The position numbers and the translations under genes are program-made. This document shows positions 27,693-36,233 of a DNA stretch of 64,000 bases, in pieces (the first letter of the stretch is position 1; each line of letters opens with the position of its first letter). This DNA is from Bacteroidota bacterium (GTDB taxonomy: Bacteria; Bacteroidota; Bacteroidia; AKYH767-A; 2013-40CM-41-45). Under the pieces are notes generated by a model. It had not been told where the DNA came from, did not search any database, and saw nothing but the letters and a program-made list of their open reading frames with translations. The stretch lies in contig SHNE01000034.1 of NCBI GenBank assembly GCA_004295015.1, forward strand, positions 24,691 to 88,690. Reading direction: 5' to 3'.

Positions 27693-28214
27693 ATGAGGAA
27701 AATTTTTATCGTACTGGTCATTTGTTTTTTTGCCACATCTGCGTATTCCCAACTTTATATTTCCGGCATTGGGATTCGTGCAGGGAAATTTAATACCGGT
27801 CTTACTTCAAAATTTTTTTTTGTAGCCAATAACAATAGTGGAATGCAATTTGACGCATATTATACGAATATTGCTTCCGGTGGCTATACTCTCAAAGGTT
27901 TTTTTGTAAAACAGGTGCCCTTTAAAATTCCGATTATACAATTACCACTTGATTTTGTTTTTGGCGGAGGAGTACATGCAGGATATTTCCCTTTTGAAAC
28001 ACAAGGTTATTATCGCAAGTCAAAAAAAGATGCGAACTATTATGACAAATCCGTAGTCTCTGTAGGTCTAGATGCGACTATACAAATCGAGTATCAGGTA
28101 AAAAAAATAGCCCCGTTCACCATAGGAATAGATTGTGTTCCTTTTTTCGAATTTATGAATCCGGGACCTGAGTTTATTGATTTTGGTGTATCGGTTCGTT
28201 ATGTCTTCCGCTAG
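27693..28214 (+). CDS. Putative small outer-membrane beta-barrel protein
   Basis: A 173-residue protein counted from the ATG at 27693, which precedes a signal peptide (MRKIFIV... ending TSAYSQ). The open frame starts earlier, but that part overlaps the promoter of the opposing riboswitch. The mature sequence alternates polar and aromatic residues (GIGIRAGKFNTGL, YFPFETQGYYRK) and ends VSVRYVFR with the penultimate Phe usual for barrel ends. I infer an outer-membrane porin-like barrel. It lies between the TonB receptor and the kinase genes, on the opposite strand, and overlaps the kinase 3' end by 41 bases. Confidence 0.65.
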   Translation: MRKIFIVLVICFFATSAYSQLYISGIGIRAGKFNTGLTSKFFFVANNNSGMQFDAYYTNIASGGYTLKGFFVKQVPFKIPIIQLPLDFVFGGGVHAGYFPFETQGYYRKSKKDANYYDKSVVSVGLDATIQIEYQVKKIAPFTIGIDCVPFFEFMNPGPEFIDFGVSVRYVFR

Positions 28215-28746
28215 GATTGTCAAAAAAATTGTGAATGATATTTATTGCATTTACCAATCGATCAGGCCCGCTTCCTTTGATTATGGCATAGGGGAGTTTT
28301 CGTTTTTTTAATTCACTTTCATACCATAGAAAAAAGAATTCTCGCCTCAATGGATTTTCTCTTACAGGATCGTTTTCAAATGGGAGATCTGTATTGCAGA
28401 GGAGATACAAGTCATAAGGCTTTTGCTGAATGGCCTTTTCTATCCAGTCCGGATAATAGTTATAGACATCTTCCATCCAGACTTTAGCCATGATATTTTC
28501 TGTGTCGGAAAAAAAATAGTTGTTTGCATTTTTTATTAAGCTTGTTTCCAGATTAATTTGTTCCGCTATACAATACAGCACATCAGATTCTGTATATTTT
28601 CTATGGAGATTTGCCATATAATCGCGTGCGAACTCAGGAGCAAAAAGGGTATTGAAATGTTCTGCCAGGCCTTTGCACAGGGTTGATTTACCGGTTGATT
28701 CCGGTCCGATAACAGCTATCCGGAGTATTGGTAGTTTTTCAGGCAT
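28174..28746 (-). CDS. NadR-like P-loop kinase (candidate thiamine or ribosyl-nicotinamide kinase)
   Basis: A 190-residue P-loop protein resembling the kinase part of NadR. The Walker A GPESTGKST is at residues 14-22, and FFSDTENIMAKVW near 80 and LYLLCNTDLPFENDPVRE near 112 are typical NadR-type kinase motifs. It begins exactly where the PnuC-like gene ends, so the two form a pair: permease and phosphorylating kinase, a usual trapping device. Substrate could be thiamine (by neighbourhood with the TPP-controlled receptor) or nicotinamide riboside (by family). It is separated from the receptor by a gene on the opposite strand. Confidence 0.85.
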   Translation of the reverse strand: MPEKLPILRIAVIGPESTGKSTLCKGLAEHFNTLFAPEFARDYMANLHRKYTESDVLYCIAEQINLETSLIKNANNYFFSDTENIMAKVWMEDVYNYYPDWIEKAIQQKPYDLYLLCNTDLPFENDPVRENPLRREFFFLWYESELKKRKLPYAIIKGSGPDRLVNAINIIHNFFDNPSGRHNEPIHQNQ

Positions 28747-29355
28747 TTATTGCACAGATAAATTTTGTTTCCATTCGCGCCAACCTTTTAGTGCGAGAAG
28801 CAGGAAAAGAAAATAAAGAAAGGCAGTTAGCGGAAGGTCTTTGTAAATGTAAAGAGGAATGTAGAAACTGTTAGCCACTATCCAAAGTAACCAGTTTTCA
28901 ATTTTCTTTTTAGCAATCATCCATTGAGCAAGTAAACTGATAACAGTAAGTGGCGAATCTATCCAGGCCAGATCGGCATTGGTGAATGTGCTTAGGAATG
29001 CGCCAAGTATAATTGTGGCAGGAAGCGATATTAAAATGGCCTTTGTCCATTCTGCCTTTCGCATGTATGTCGGCGCTTCCACCTTTTTTTCGGTCTTTTT
29101 CCCGGACCACATATACCAGCCATAAATGAGCAGGCCGAGGTAAGCGCATTGCAATAATGCATCAGCATAAAGTCTTATTCCCGGTGTGAAGAAGAGAATT
29201 GCATAAAGCGAAACATTAAGCATACCAACAGGAAAACACCAAACATTTTGTTTCATTGTTAACCAGACTCCTGCAACTCCGCTGAGCATGGCAGTAAGTT
29301 CCAGGAAGCTAATCCACTGGCCCCAAAAGTAAAATCCTTGTTCAATCACCTGCAA
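28747..29355 (-). CDS. PnuC/PnuT-family vitamin permease
   Basis: A 202-residue membrane protein with seven hydrophobic segments and the PnuC family core KKKIENWLLWIVANSFYIPLYIYKDL near residue 150. PnuC imports nicotinamide riboside or NMN; the PnuT branch imports thiamine, and in Bacteroidetes PnuT genes are associated with TPP riboswitches and TonB receptors. Here the TPP-controlled receptor is 1.3 kb downstream. I therefore prefer PnuT but cannot separate it from PnuC by eye. It abuts the kinase gene (no gap), and no thi-box is visible upstream of it. Confidence 0.85.
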   Translation of the reverse strand: MQVIEQGFYFWGQWISFLELTAMLSGVAGVWLTMKQNVWCFPVGMLNVSLYAILFFTPGIRLYADALLQCAYLGLLIYGWYMWSGKKTEKKVEAPTYMRKAEWTKAILISLPATIILGAFLSTFTNADLAWIDSPLTVISLLAQWMIAKKKIENWLLWIVANSFYIPLYIYKDLPLTAFLYFLFLLLALKGWREWKQNLSVQ

Positions 29356-29599
29356 ATATTGAAAATAGATGGATGATATTCAGATTTCCATCCTTTTTCT
29401 TCGTTTTTTTGATTTAATGGCCTTAGTATGAGTGTGATCAGATTAACACTCTGTCATGGTTTCGTCATAAATTTTCATATACGCTCTAGATTAACAAGAT
29501 ATATTCACGGAAAATTTTAACATTGAGGAAATTTTAACAATAATCTTTAACAAAATCTAAACGGGGCTGCTAAACCTTTAAAGGGTTAAATTTTTTATC

Positions 29600-29607
29600 G
29601 GGGGGGG
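29600..29607 (+). repeat. G8 homopolymer just before the AraC-type start
   Basis: Eight consecutive G's, 8 bases before the ATG at 29616, in a region that is otherwise AT-rich. It overlaps the ribosome-binding region and could vary in length by slippage. Confidence 0.6.
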
Positions 29608-29615
29608 ATTACTAT

Positions 29616-30539
29616 ATGTCACTACTTAGAAAGTTTGTTGACTCCTTGCACGTGAATATTCTTCGTGCCGGATTCAGGGAAGGGTTGACCCCTTTTTCCA
29701 TGTCTAATCATTATCAAAAGTCTAACGTAATTATACATCTCCAGCGAGGGAATGTGTTTGTTGGAAAAGAGAGAACCAAGCTGGAAGAGAATAGTTTTTA
29801 TTTTTTACCCGTTGGTCAACCGATCTATGTTCAGCATGGGCTTCCGCCTTATCATGATCTGGGGGAAGATGGTTTTTACAGTGATATTGAGGTTACCAAG
29901 TATCTTCGTTTTATTCATCCTACTGAAGATATGAGTCACTGTACACAATTGTACACACTGATGGCCTTTGATATAAGTCTATTCAATGCCATTCCATTTT
30001 TCGAAATTCTGGATATGCCCGGCTTTGTAATTCCGCCGGATGAGGAATTCGGTTTTCTGGTGAAGCATGTTGCGGCAGAGTTTCATCAGGATAAATTGGG
30101 CAAAGACAAAATTATTCAGAATTACATGGAAGAGATAGTTATACATCTCTGTCGCTTTTTAGATTCTCAACCAAATTTTGAAAAGTATATTCAGAAACTT
30201 GAGTTACTCTCCGATAAACGCCTGGTAGATATTGTGAAGTATATTCAAATGAATCTTGGAAAAGATTTATCGAATAAAACCATTGCCAACGTTGCCTATG
30301 TTTCGGAAGATTATGTGGGACAATTTTTCAAATCGCTTACCAAAAGAAATTTACAAGACTATATCGAAAATCAGCGTTTGGATAAGGCTATGTTATTCTT
30401 GCGCACGGAGCCTGATAATATTCAGGAGATAGCACATCGTGTGGGCTTTAAGGATCCGGCTTATTTCAGCAGGCGTTTCAAAATGAGATTTGGTTTTAAT
30501 GCCAACTCCATCAGAAGTCAGTACAGCCCATTAGTGTGA
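29616..30539 (+). CDS. AraC-family transcriptional regulator
   Basis: A 307-residue protein. The C-terminal ~100 residues hold two helix-turn-helix motifs of the AraC/XylS type: DLSNKTIANVAYVSEDYVGQFF and PDNIQEIAHRVGFKDPAYFSRRFKMRFG, the latter being the usual conserved block. The N-terminal ~190 residues look like a cupin-type sensor (FSMSNHYQKSNVIIHLQRGNVFVG). The start ATG at 29616 follows a run of eight G's 8 bases upstream, which may act as ribosome-binding region. It is divergent from the PnuC-kinase pair (260 bases between), but a link is not shown. The 3' end overlaps the GGGP-synthase gene by 9 bases. Confidence 0.9.
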   Translation: MSLLRKFVDSLHVNILRAGFREGLTPFSMSNHYQKSNVIIHLQRGNVFVGKERTKLEENSFYFLPVGQPIYVQHGLPPYHDLGEDGFYSDIEVTKYLRFIHPTEDMSHCTQLYTLMAFDISLFNAIPFFEILDMPGFVIPPDEEFGFLVKHVAAEFHQDKLGKDKIIQNYMEEIVIHLCRFLDSQPNFEKYIQKLELLSDKRLVDIVKYIQMNLGKDLSNKTIANVAYVSEDYVGQFFKSLTKRNLQDYIENQRLDKAMLFLRTEPDNIQEIAHRVGFKDPAYFSRRFKMRFGFNANSIRSQYSPLV

Positions 30540-31280
30540 TGATTCTTTCAATGCACCTGCAATTTCATTGAGCAGGTTGGGCTGTGATTCGATCGCATTG
30601 CCTACTACAATAATGTCGGTACCGGCAGCACACAATTCGATGGCTTTTTCTGCTGTTTTTATTCCACCTCCAACAATCAATGGAATTTTAATTGCTTTTC
30701 GAACTGCGCTAACCATGTCTGCACGGATCGGAAAACGTGCACCACTGCCGGCATCCAAATAAATTGCCTTTAAACCAAGGAGCTCTCCGGCTATAGCTGT
30801 GCATTCTGCAATGTCATTTTTGTCATGAGGTATTGGAAAAGTCTGGCTCATGTAAGAAGCGGAAGTTGGAGCTCCGCTATCTATCAGCATATAGCCTGTA
30901 GGAATCACTTCGAGCTTACTGGCTCTTATCATCGGAGCAACAAGAACGTGATTACCGATAAGCAGCTCAGGATTTCTGCCGCTGATCAGCGAAAGAAAAA
31001 GAATGGCATCGGCGTCGCTGCTCACCTGCATAATATTGCCCGGAAAAAGTATAACTGGAATGGAAGATGTTTTCTTCAATGCCTCGACACAAGTCTGAAG
31101 GTGATTTTGACGAAGGATGCTGCTGCCCACAAAAAAGAAATCGACACCACATATGCCGGCTTCCTGTGCTAACAATGTGCATTGTGAGGGGCTCGTCTTG
31201 TCAGGATCAACAAGCACAGCGAGGCTTTTTTTTCCCTCTTTTCTATGCAAGTCAATTTGGCTATAAAGTGTGTTCATCAT
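30531..31280 (-). CDS. Geranylgeranylglyceryl / heptaprenylglyceryl phosphate synthase family
   Basis: A 249-residue TIM-barrel prenyltransferase that joins a polyprenyl diphosphate to glycerol-1-phosphate. LAVLVDPDKTSPSQC near residue 20, GVDFFFVGSSIL near 45 and the phosphate-binding IPLIVGGGIKTAEKAIELCAAGTDIIVVGNAIE near 200 mark the PcrB/GGGPS family. Archaea use it for ether lipids; bacterial members occur in Bacillus (PcrB) and in Bacteroidetes, where their role is not settled. Its presence means glycerol-1-phosphate is expected to be available in this cell. It overlaps the AraC gene by 9 bases tail to tail. Confidence 0.93.
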   Translation of the reverse strand: MMNTLYSQIDLHRKEGKKSLAVLVDPDKTSPSQCTLLAQEAGICGVDFFFVGSSILRQNHLQTCVEALKKTSSIPVILFPGNIMQVSSDADAILFLSLISGRNPELLIGNHVLVAPMIRASKLEVIPTGYMLIDSGAPTSASYMSQTFPIPHDKNDIAECTAIAGELLGLKAIYLDAGSGARFPIRADMVSAVRKAIKIPLIVGGGIKTAEKAIELCAAGTDIIVVGNAIESQPNLLNEIAGALKESSH

Positions 31281-31347
31281 ATGTAAGCTATACGAATGTA
31301 AGAAGAAATGAGGGAATAGTTATACGAGATGTTTTGAAACTATTTTT

Positions 31348-31983
31348 TCAATCAGAAGTGCTGTAGGTAAGCATCATATTATTCCAAAGTTGATATGCTA
31401 TGAGGTGAGATGAAGAGCGATCGTTCTTGTGGACACTTGCGTTTACCGTACCTTTTTTTTCAAATTGGAATGGTTCAATGTGTAAGTGGGCTCGAAAATC
31501 CATTTCTCCTCTTCCATGCAGTTTATATAGCACCTCTTTGGCGCCCCAGAGCACGTGCAAATATTCAATACGGTTCAATGCCGGAACGGCGTTCAATTCC
31601 TCTTTATTACAAAACTTTGAGGATAGCACAGTGATTCGATCTCTGAGCGTTTCAATGTCTATGCCGGCATTGGCCTTATCGGTAATAATTATTGCTACAA
31701 ATTCTTTGGTGTGGGAGATGGAAATTCCCCGATTGATGTCTAAGGAGGGTTTGCCAAATTGATCGTAAGTGATGAGTGGAAGGGTCGAGGCGGGAAAAAA
31801 GGTCCTGAGTAATACTCTTACAGTTAACCATTCTCTTTTTCTCTTATCACTTTGAAAATTCTCCCATTTCTTCTTGTCGGCACTGCTAAGTGCTTCAGTT
31901 TTCAATAATTCTTCAAATGATTCAGTGCTATGCCAAATCCTGATGGAGAAATCATTTTCGTCTTTTTTTAAAACTAATGGCAT
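31348..31983 (-). CDS. 4'-phosphopantetheinyl transferase superfamily protein
   Basis: A 211-residue protein from the ATG at 31983 (an upstream ATG at 32043 would enter the ahcY promoter). Phosphopantetheinyl transferases activate carrier proteins. The core motif is ISISHTKEFVAIIIT, then GIDIETLRDRI near residue 100 carrying the Mg-binding acidic residue, and WGAKEVLYKLHG near 155. The size fits the Sfp-like class, which modifies carrier proteins of fatty-acid or secondary metabolism. No other carrier-protein gene is in the window. It ends 67 bases before the GGGP-synthase start and is read in the same direction. Confidence 0.9.
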   Translation of the reverse strand: MPLVLKKDENDFSIRIWHSTESFEELLKTEALSSADKKKWENFQSDKRKREWLTVRVLLRTFFPASTLPLITYDQFGKPSLDINRGISISHTKEFVAIIITDKANAGIDIETLRDRITVLSSKFCNKEELNAVPALNRIEYLHVLWGAKEVLYKLHGRGEMDFRAHLHIEPFQFEKKGTVNASVHKNDRSSSHLIAYQLWNNMMLTYSTSD

Positions 31984-32050
31984 TTTATCTTGTTGTGCCT
32001 GCAAGATGTCAATTTTTTTAAGAAAATTGGCGGAATTGCACATTTCAGTT

Positions 32051-32080
32051 TTGCTTTCAGAGGGCTATTTACTACCTTTG
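32051..32080 (+). promoter_or_regulatory. Bacteroidetes-type promoter of ahcY
   Basis: TTG at 32051-32053, a 19-base spacer, then TACCTTTG at 32073-32080. This matches both halves of the Bacteroidetes housekeeping promoter (TTG - about 19 - TAnnTTTG) with optimal spacing. The ahcY ATG follows 41 bases later. Confidence 0.8.
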
Positions 32081-32121
32081 CAGCCTGAAATTCAAATAGA
32101 TCTATTTTAAAAAAAATCATA

Positions 32122-33444
32122 ATGGCGAACACAACAAGCGTGGAAAAATTTGTAAAATTTAAGGTTAAAGACATCTCATTAGCAGAATGGGGTCGCAAGG
32201 AAATTCAATTGGCCGAGGCTGAAATGCCCGGACTGATGGCTCTTCGCGAAGAGTTTGGCAAGCAAAAGCCACTAAAAGGGGCGCGAATTGCAGGATGCCT
32301 GCACATGACGATCCAAACTGCTGTACTTATCGAAACACTTGTTGAATTGGGTGCGGAAGTAACCTGGTCTTCATGCAATATCTTTTCAACGCAAGATCAT
32401 GCTGCTGCTGCAATTGCTGCGGCAGGTATTTCTGTTTATGCCTGGAAAGGAATGAATGCAGAGGAATTTGATTGGTGTATTGAGCAGACCCTCTTTTTTG
32501 GAGAGGACCGTAAGCCATTGAATATGATTTTGGACGACGGTGGTGACTTAACCAATATGGTTTTTGATAAATATCCTGAGCTGGTTTCTGAAATCAGAGG
32601 ATTGTCAGAAGAAACTACTACAGGTGTACATCGTTTGTACGAGCGAATGAATAATGGCACTTTGCCTATTCCGGCAATTAACGTTAATGATTCAGTAACG
32701 AAATCTAAATTTGACAATAAATACGGTTGCCGTGAATCATTGGTTGATGCGATTCGTCGTGCAACAGATTTGATGCTTGCCGGTAAAGTGGCTGTAGTTG
32801 CCGGTTTCGGTGATGTTGGAAAAGGATCAGCAGAGTCACTTCGTGATGCCAAGGTTCGTGTTATCGTAACTGAAATTGATCCTATCTGTGCGCTTCAGGC
32901 TGCCATGGAAGGATACGAAGTGAAAAAGATGGACGATGCAGTGAAGGAGGCAGATATTATTGTAACAGCTACCGGAAACTATAACATCATTCAGGATCGT
33001 CACTTTAAATCGATGAAGCATAATGCGATCGTATGTAATATCGGACACTTCGATAATGAGATTGATATGGCATGGTTGAACAAGCATTATGGTAATACCA
33101 AAAATGTCATCAAACCACAGGTTGATAAGTATACCGTGGAAGGAAAAGACATTATCGTATTGGCTGAGGGGCGCCTTGTAAACCTTGGTTGTGCAATGGG
33201 TCATCCTTCATTCGTTATGTCGAATTCATTCACAAATCAAACGATGGCTCAATTAGAGCTGTGGATGCATCATAAGAATTATGAGAATAAGGTTTATACA
33301 CTACCTAAACATCTTGATGAGAAAGTAGCCCGTCTACACCTTAGCAAAATTGGTGTTGTGTTGGATGTATTGACTGATGAGCAGGCTAAATACATTGGCG
33401 TGTTAAAGACCGGTCCTTACAAGCCTGAACATTATCGCTATTAA
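32122..33444 (+). CDS. ahcY: Adenosylhomocysteinase
   Basis: A 440-residue NAD-dependent enzyme that hydrolyses S-adenosylhomocysteine to adenosine and homocysteine, closing the methyl cycle. Family segments are [14 protein letters not shown] near residue 60, the DDGGDLTN substrate segment near 138, the Rossmann motif [15 protein letters not shown] near 225, and the C-terminal [15 protein letters not shown]. Single gene with its own promoter (TTG at 32051, TACCTTTG at 32073) and a strong terminator at 33465-33499. Confidence 0.98.
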   Translation: MANTTSVEKFVKFKVKDISLAEWGRKEIQLAEAEMPGLMALREEFGKQKPLKGARIAGCLHMTIQTAVLIETLVELGAEVTWSSCNIFSTQDHAAAAIAAAGISVYAWKGMNAEEFDWCIEQTLFFGEDRKPLNMILDDGGDLTNMVFDKYPELVSEIRGLSEETTTGVHRLYERMNNGTLPIPAINVNDSVTKSKFDNKYGCRESLVDAIRRATDLMLAGKVAVVAGFGDVGKGSAESLRDAKVRVIVTEIDPICALQAAMEGYEVKKMDDAVKEADIIVTATGNYNIIQDRHFKSMKHNAIVCNIGHFDNEIDMAWLNKHYGNTKNVIKPQVDKYTVEGKDIIVLAEGRLVNLGCAMGHPSFVMSNSFTNQTMAQLELWMHHKNYENKVYTLPKHLDEKVARLHLSKIGVVLDVLTDEQAKYIGVLKTGPYKPEHYRY

Positions 33445-33464
33445 TTTTGGGCCATTACTTATTT

Positions 33465-33499
33465 AAATCCCTGAAGAATTTTCTTCAGGGATTTTTTTG
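33465..33499 (+). terminator. Intrinsic terminator of ahcY
   Basis: AATCCCTGAAGAA / TTCTTCAGGGATT hairpin with a 2-base loop and a following T-run, 20 bases after the ahcY stop. Confidence 0.9.
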
Positions 33500-33914
33500 T
33501 TCTAATCGGCTAGCGATGGAATAATTGATCTTGAGGGTTGTGTAAATGCGTATACATATACATTTATAGTGTTAATCGTAGAGGCATCTTAGGGCTTCTG
33601 TTAGCCTGTTCAATATCTTTTGTCAATGGATTGAAATTCTTGACGATGAAATCTGTGAATTAATGGGGATCTATATCGTCAAGGTGCAATTATTATGTTT
33701 TTGATTTATTCGAAACGAATGAATTAGCTCCGGCAGAAGAGGTAAAACCAGTTAGTATTGGTTATCGGAATCAGGGTAGCTCAGAGAACTAATAGAACCA
33801 TTGACCAAGTCATTTTTAGGATTTACCAAATTTTTATGCTTTTCGACCAAGTCAGAACTTACTTTGTGCCTTCAAGAACTCTCAACAAAACTGATTTCTA
33901 TTAGAACCCAAAGC
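33500..33914 (+). other. Intergenic region upstream of the first T9SS cargo gene
   Basis: About 415 bases between the ahcY terminator and the T9SS gene. It has an exact 10-base direct repeat GACCAAGTCA at 33803-33812 and 33845-33854 (42 bases apart). No convincing TAnnTTTG promoter box or RNA structure is seen. Confidence 0.5.
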
Positions 33915-34925
33915 ATGAAAATGATTTTTACTTCTCCTGTACGTATAATTCTATGTTTATTGATCCTTCTAAATTTCCGGCCGGAAGTATCAAAAGCAGC
34001 AGTAGGGGTGGCAGTTGCCAATTCGAACTGGGGTACTGCTTCTACCTGGTCATTTAACGGAGTTAACAGGGTTCCGAATTGTGGCGATACAGTAAGCATA
34101 CCCGCAGGAAGGGTAGTCACTGTTGCATCCCAGAACGATTATACTTCTTGTGTGTCTCCACTAAGCATTATCGTTGGTGGAACGCTTCAGTTTTCTAACG
34201 GGAACAAATTACAGTTACCCTGCAATTCTACCGTTAATATTTTATCAGGCGGATTGGTAAAGAAATCAACTGCAGGAGGGGGGAATTCTACTTTTATAGA
34301 GATTTGCGGTACAGTGGAGTGGAAAGCGGCTGATGGGGATTTATATGGACCACGAATTTTAGGTGGAAATACTTTGCCGGTAACACTTCTTTTTTTCAAG
34401 GCAAAATCTTATGAAAGCTTTGTGGAGTTGACATGGGCTACAGGATCTGAGATTAACAACGATTATTTCACAATTGAAAGATCGATTGATGCCGAAAATT
34501 TTACCGTGATCGCCACAGTATCCGGTGCCGGAAATAGTAGTGTTAAACAAGCTTATCTGGGATATGACAGAGATCGCTTAAATCAATTATGTTACTACAG
34601 GTTGAAACAAACAGATTATGATGGAATGAGTTCATATTCAGATATTATTGCAATTAATTCAACAATTAAATCAGGCTTACAGATAGTTGAACTCAGCGCT
34701 GCCGCTACAAATACATTGTCAATACGAATGAATGATTCAGAAGGAGGTTTGCGTCAATTTTCTATCTTCAATCTCCAGGGTAAATCATGCTATCGCTCAT
34801 CGAAAATCGTTGGCAAAGGGCTAATGAATTTGTTAATAGATGATTGCCACCTCAGCCCGGGGATTTATACATTAAGGATAACAGGCAATGATTTACAAGA
34901 GTCAAAAATCTTTTTGATTAATTGA
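33915..34925 (+). CDS. T9SS-targeted secreted protein, paralogue 1
   Basis: A protein of 336 residues, counted from the ATG at 33915 before a signal peptide (ending VSKA); the frame continues 38 codons upstream but without signal-peptide character. Residues about 25-150 look like a right-handed beta-helix start: SNWGTASTWSFNGV, CGDTVSIPAGRVVTV, then LQLPCNSTVNILSGG. Residues about 160-255 form an FN3-like module with the common T9SS-cargo block (TWATGSEINNDYFTIERS). The C-terminal ~75 residues form a type-A sorting domain ending KIFLIN. It is exported through the outer membrane and probably cell-surface bound. A paralogue follows at 35120. Confidence 0.85.
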   Translation: MKMIFTSPVRIILCLLILLNFRPEVSKAAVGVAVANSNWGTASTWSFNGVNRVPNCGDTVSIPAGRVVTVASQNDYTSCVSPLSIIVGGTLQFSNGNKLQLPCNSTVNILSGGLVKKSTAGGGNSTFIEICGTVEWKAADGDLYGPRILGGNTLPVTLLFFKAKSYESFVELTWATGSEINNDYFTIERSIDAENFTVIATVSGAGNSSVKQAYLGYDRDRLNQLCYYRLKQTDYDGMSSYSDIIAINSTIKSGLQIVELSAAATNTLSIRMNDSEGGLRQFSIFNLQGKSCYRSSKIVGKGLMNLLIDDCHLSPGIYTLRITGNDLQESKIFLIN

Positions 34926-35052
34926 TTTTTTGACAAGAACACCTTTTTGACTTATTGATCAAATTTCATTCATTTATTCAATTAATTTATCTAATCTCAT
35001 TTTTTCTGTAAGGTAAGTAGGGCTATAGTTAACGATTCGGCAGGTTTAGCTA

Positions 35053-35060
35053 TAGTTTTG
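35053..35060 (+). promoter_or_regulatory. Candidate -7 box for T9SS paralogue 2
   Basis: TAGTTTTG inside CTATAGTTTTGTAG matches TAnnTTTG; the same TATAGTTTTG string occurs before the giant gene at 53525. It lies 59 bases before the ATG. Confidence 0.4.
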
Positions 35061-35119
35061 TAGTAGAAATTATGACATTGATCACCACCTTGATTGGGGG
35101 GAGTTTATCAATAAAAATT

Positions 35120-36127
35120 ATGAAACAACTTTTTTTCGGGACTCTGCGAAATTTGATGTTGCTGTCACTCCTGCTGGTTTTACACACGAAGGACGCACAT
35201 TCAGTATCCGGAGTTTCTGTCGCAAACGGGAACTGGAACAATACATCTACCTGGTCATTCAATGGAGTGAACAGATTACCGATTTGTGGAGACACTGTTA
35301 CCATTCCTTCCGGGAAGGTTGTGACTGTAACCGCTCAGACAGATTTTACATCATGTAATTCAAGATTATATATTGTGGTTGGTGGTACATTTCAGTTTAA
35401 TAATGGAAATAAATTACAACTGCCATGTCAGTCGCAGGTAAGAATATTGTCCGGAGGTGTAGTTAAAAAAGCTACTGCAGGTGGTGGGAATTCTACGAAC
35501 ATAGAAATTTGTGCAACCATTGAATGGAAGGCCGGCGACGGAGACCTATTAGGACCTGCTTTGCTTGGTCAGTACACCTTACCTATTAGTCTTGTATATT
35601 TTAATGCCAAGGCTACGGATGATGCGGTGAATCTGTCATGGCTTACATCCTCAGAAATCAACAACGATTATTTCACAATTGAACGATCAACAGACGGAAT
35701 TAATTATGACAGTATTCTAATGCAAACAGGAGCAGGGAACAGCAGTTCTTCTATTTATTACTCGGTTATAGATCTGAATCCATTCCAAAGTTTGTCTTAT
35801 TACCGCCTTAAACAAACAGATTTTGATGGTAAGTATTCCTATTCATCTCCTGTAGCCCTCAGCTTTTCCAATGCAAATAATTTTGAATTGTTATCTGTTA
35901 ATTCCGCAAATTCTCTGTTGAGTGTTTGGCTAAATGATCCGCAGGGAGGAAGGCGTGCGGTTACTATCACTCAAATCGACGGTCATTTTGCAGAGAAGTC
36001 TTTCGTAAATACTCAGCGAGGAATGAGCAGTTATACTATTGATGCATTTTATTTGGCTGCCGGAGTTTATACTATCCAGATTCAAACAGAACATATTTTG
36101 GCTTCAAGAAAATTTATTCGGAATTAA
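35120..36127 (+). CDS. T9SS-targeted secreted protein, paralogue 2
   Basis: A 335-residue protein (ATG at 35120, then a signal peptide ending KDAHS). It has the same architecture as the gene 194 bases upstream: NGNWNNTSTWSFNGVNRLP and CGDTVTIPSGKVVTV beta-helix start, SSEINNDYFTIERS FN3-like module, and a type-A sorting domain ending ASRKFIRN. Corresponding blocks can be lined up along the whole length, so the pair arose by tandem duplication. The C-terminal part has diverged more than the N-terminal part. Function unknown; surface localisation is inferred from the sorting domain. Confidence 0.85.
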   Translation: MKQLFFGTLRNLMLLSLLLVLHTKDAHSVSGVSVANGNWNNTSTWSFNGVNRLPICGDTVTIPSGKVVTVTAQTDFTSCNSRLYIVVGGTFQFNNGNKLQLPCQSQVRILSGGVVKKATAGGGNSTNIEICATIEWKAGDGDLLGPALLGQYTLPISLVYFNAKATDDAVNLSWLTSSEINNDYFTIERSTDGINYDSILMQTGAGNSSSSIYYSVIDLNPFQSLSYYRLKQTDFDGKYSYSSPVALSFSNANNFELLSVNSANSLLSVWLNDPQGGRRAVTITQIDGHFAEKSFVNTQRGMSSYTIDAFYLAAGVYTIQIQTEHILASRKFIRN

Positions 36128-36174
36128 TTGAAATGCCTCCTTTCCCTGTATAAATTGAAGTTTAGGAGGCAAAA

Positions 36175-36200
36175 AAAAAGACATCATATGATGTCTTTTT
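36175..36200. terminator. Bidirectional intrinsic terminator
   Basis: A perfect 26-base palindrome, AAAAAGACATCAT / ATGATGTCTTTTT, between the convergent T9SS paralogue 2 and atpC. It gives stem plus T-run on both strands, although the loop must open from the centre. Confidence 0.8.
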
Positions 36201-36233
36201 ATTAATATATATAGTAGAATTTGCTTCAGGCGA

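Noticed and set aside
32836..33204. 122-codon minus-strand ORF inside ahcY
   Set aside because: Shadow of the ahcY gene, with low-complexity and no start context.
36175..36200. Operator palindrome in place of a terminator
   Set aside because: The stem ends in A/T runs and sits between convergent genes; termination is the simpler reading.
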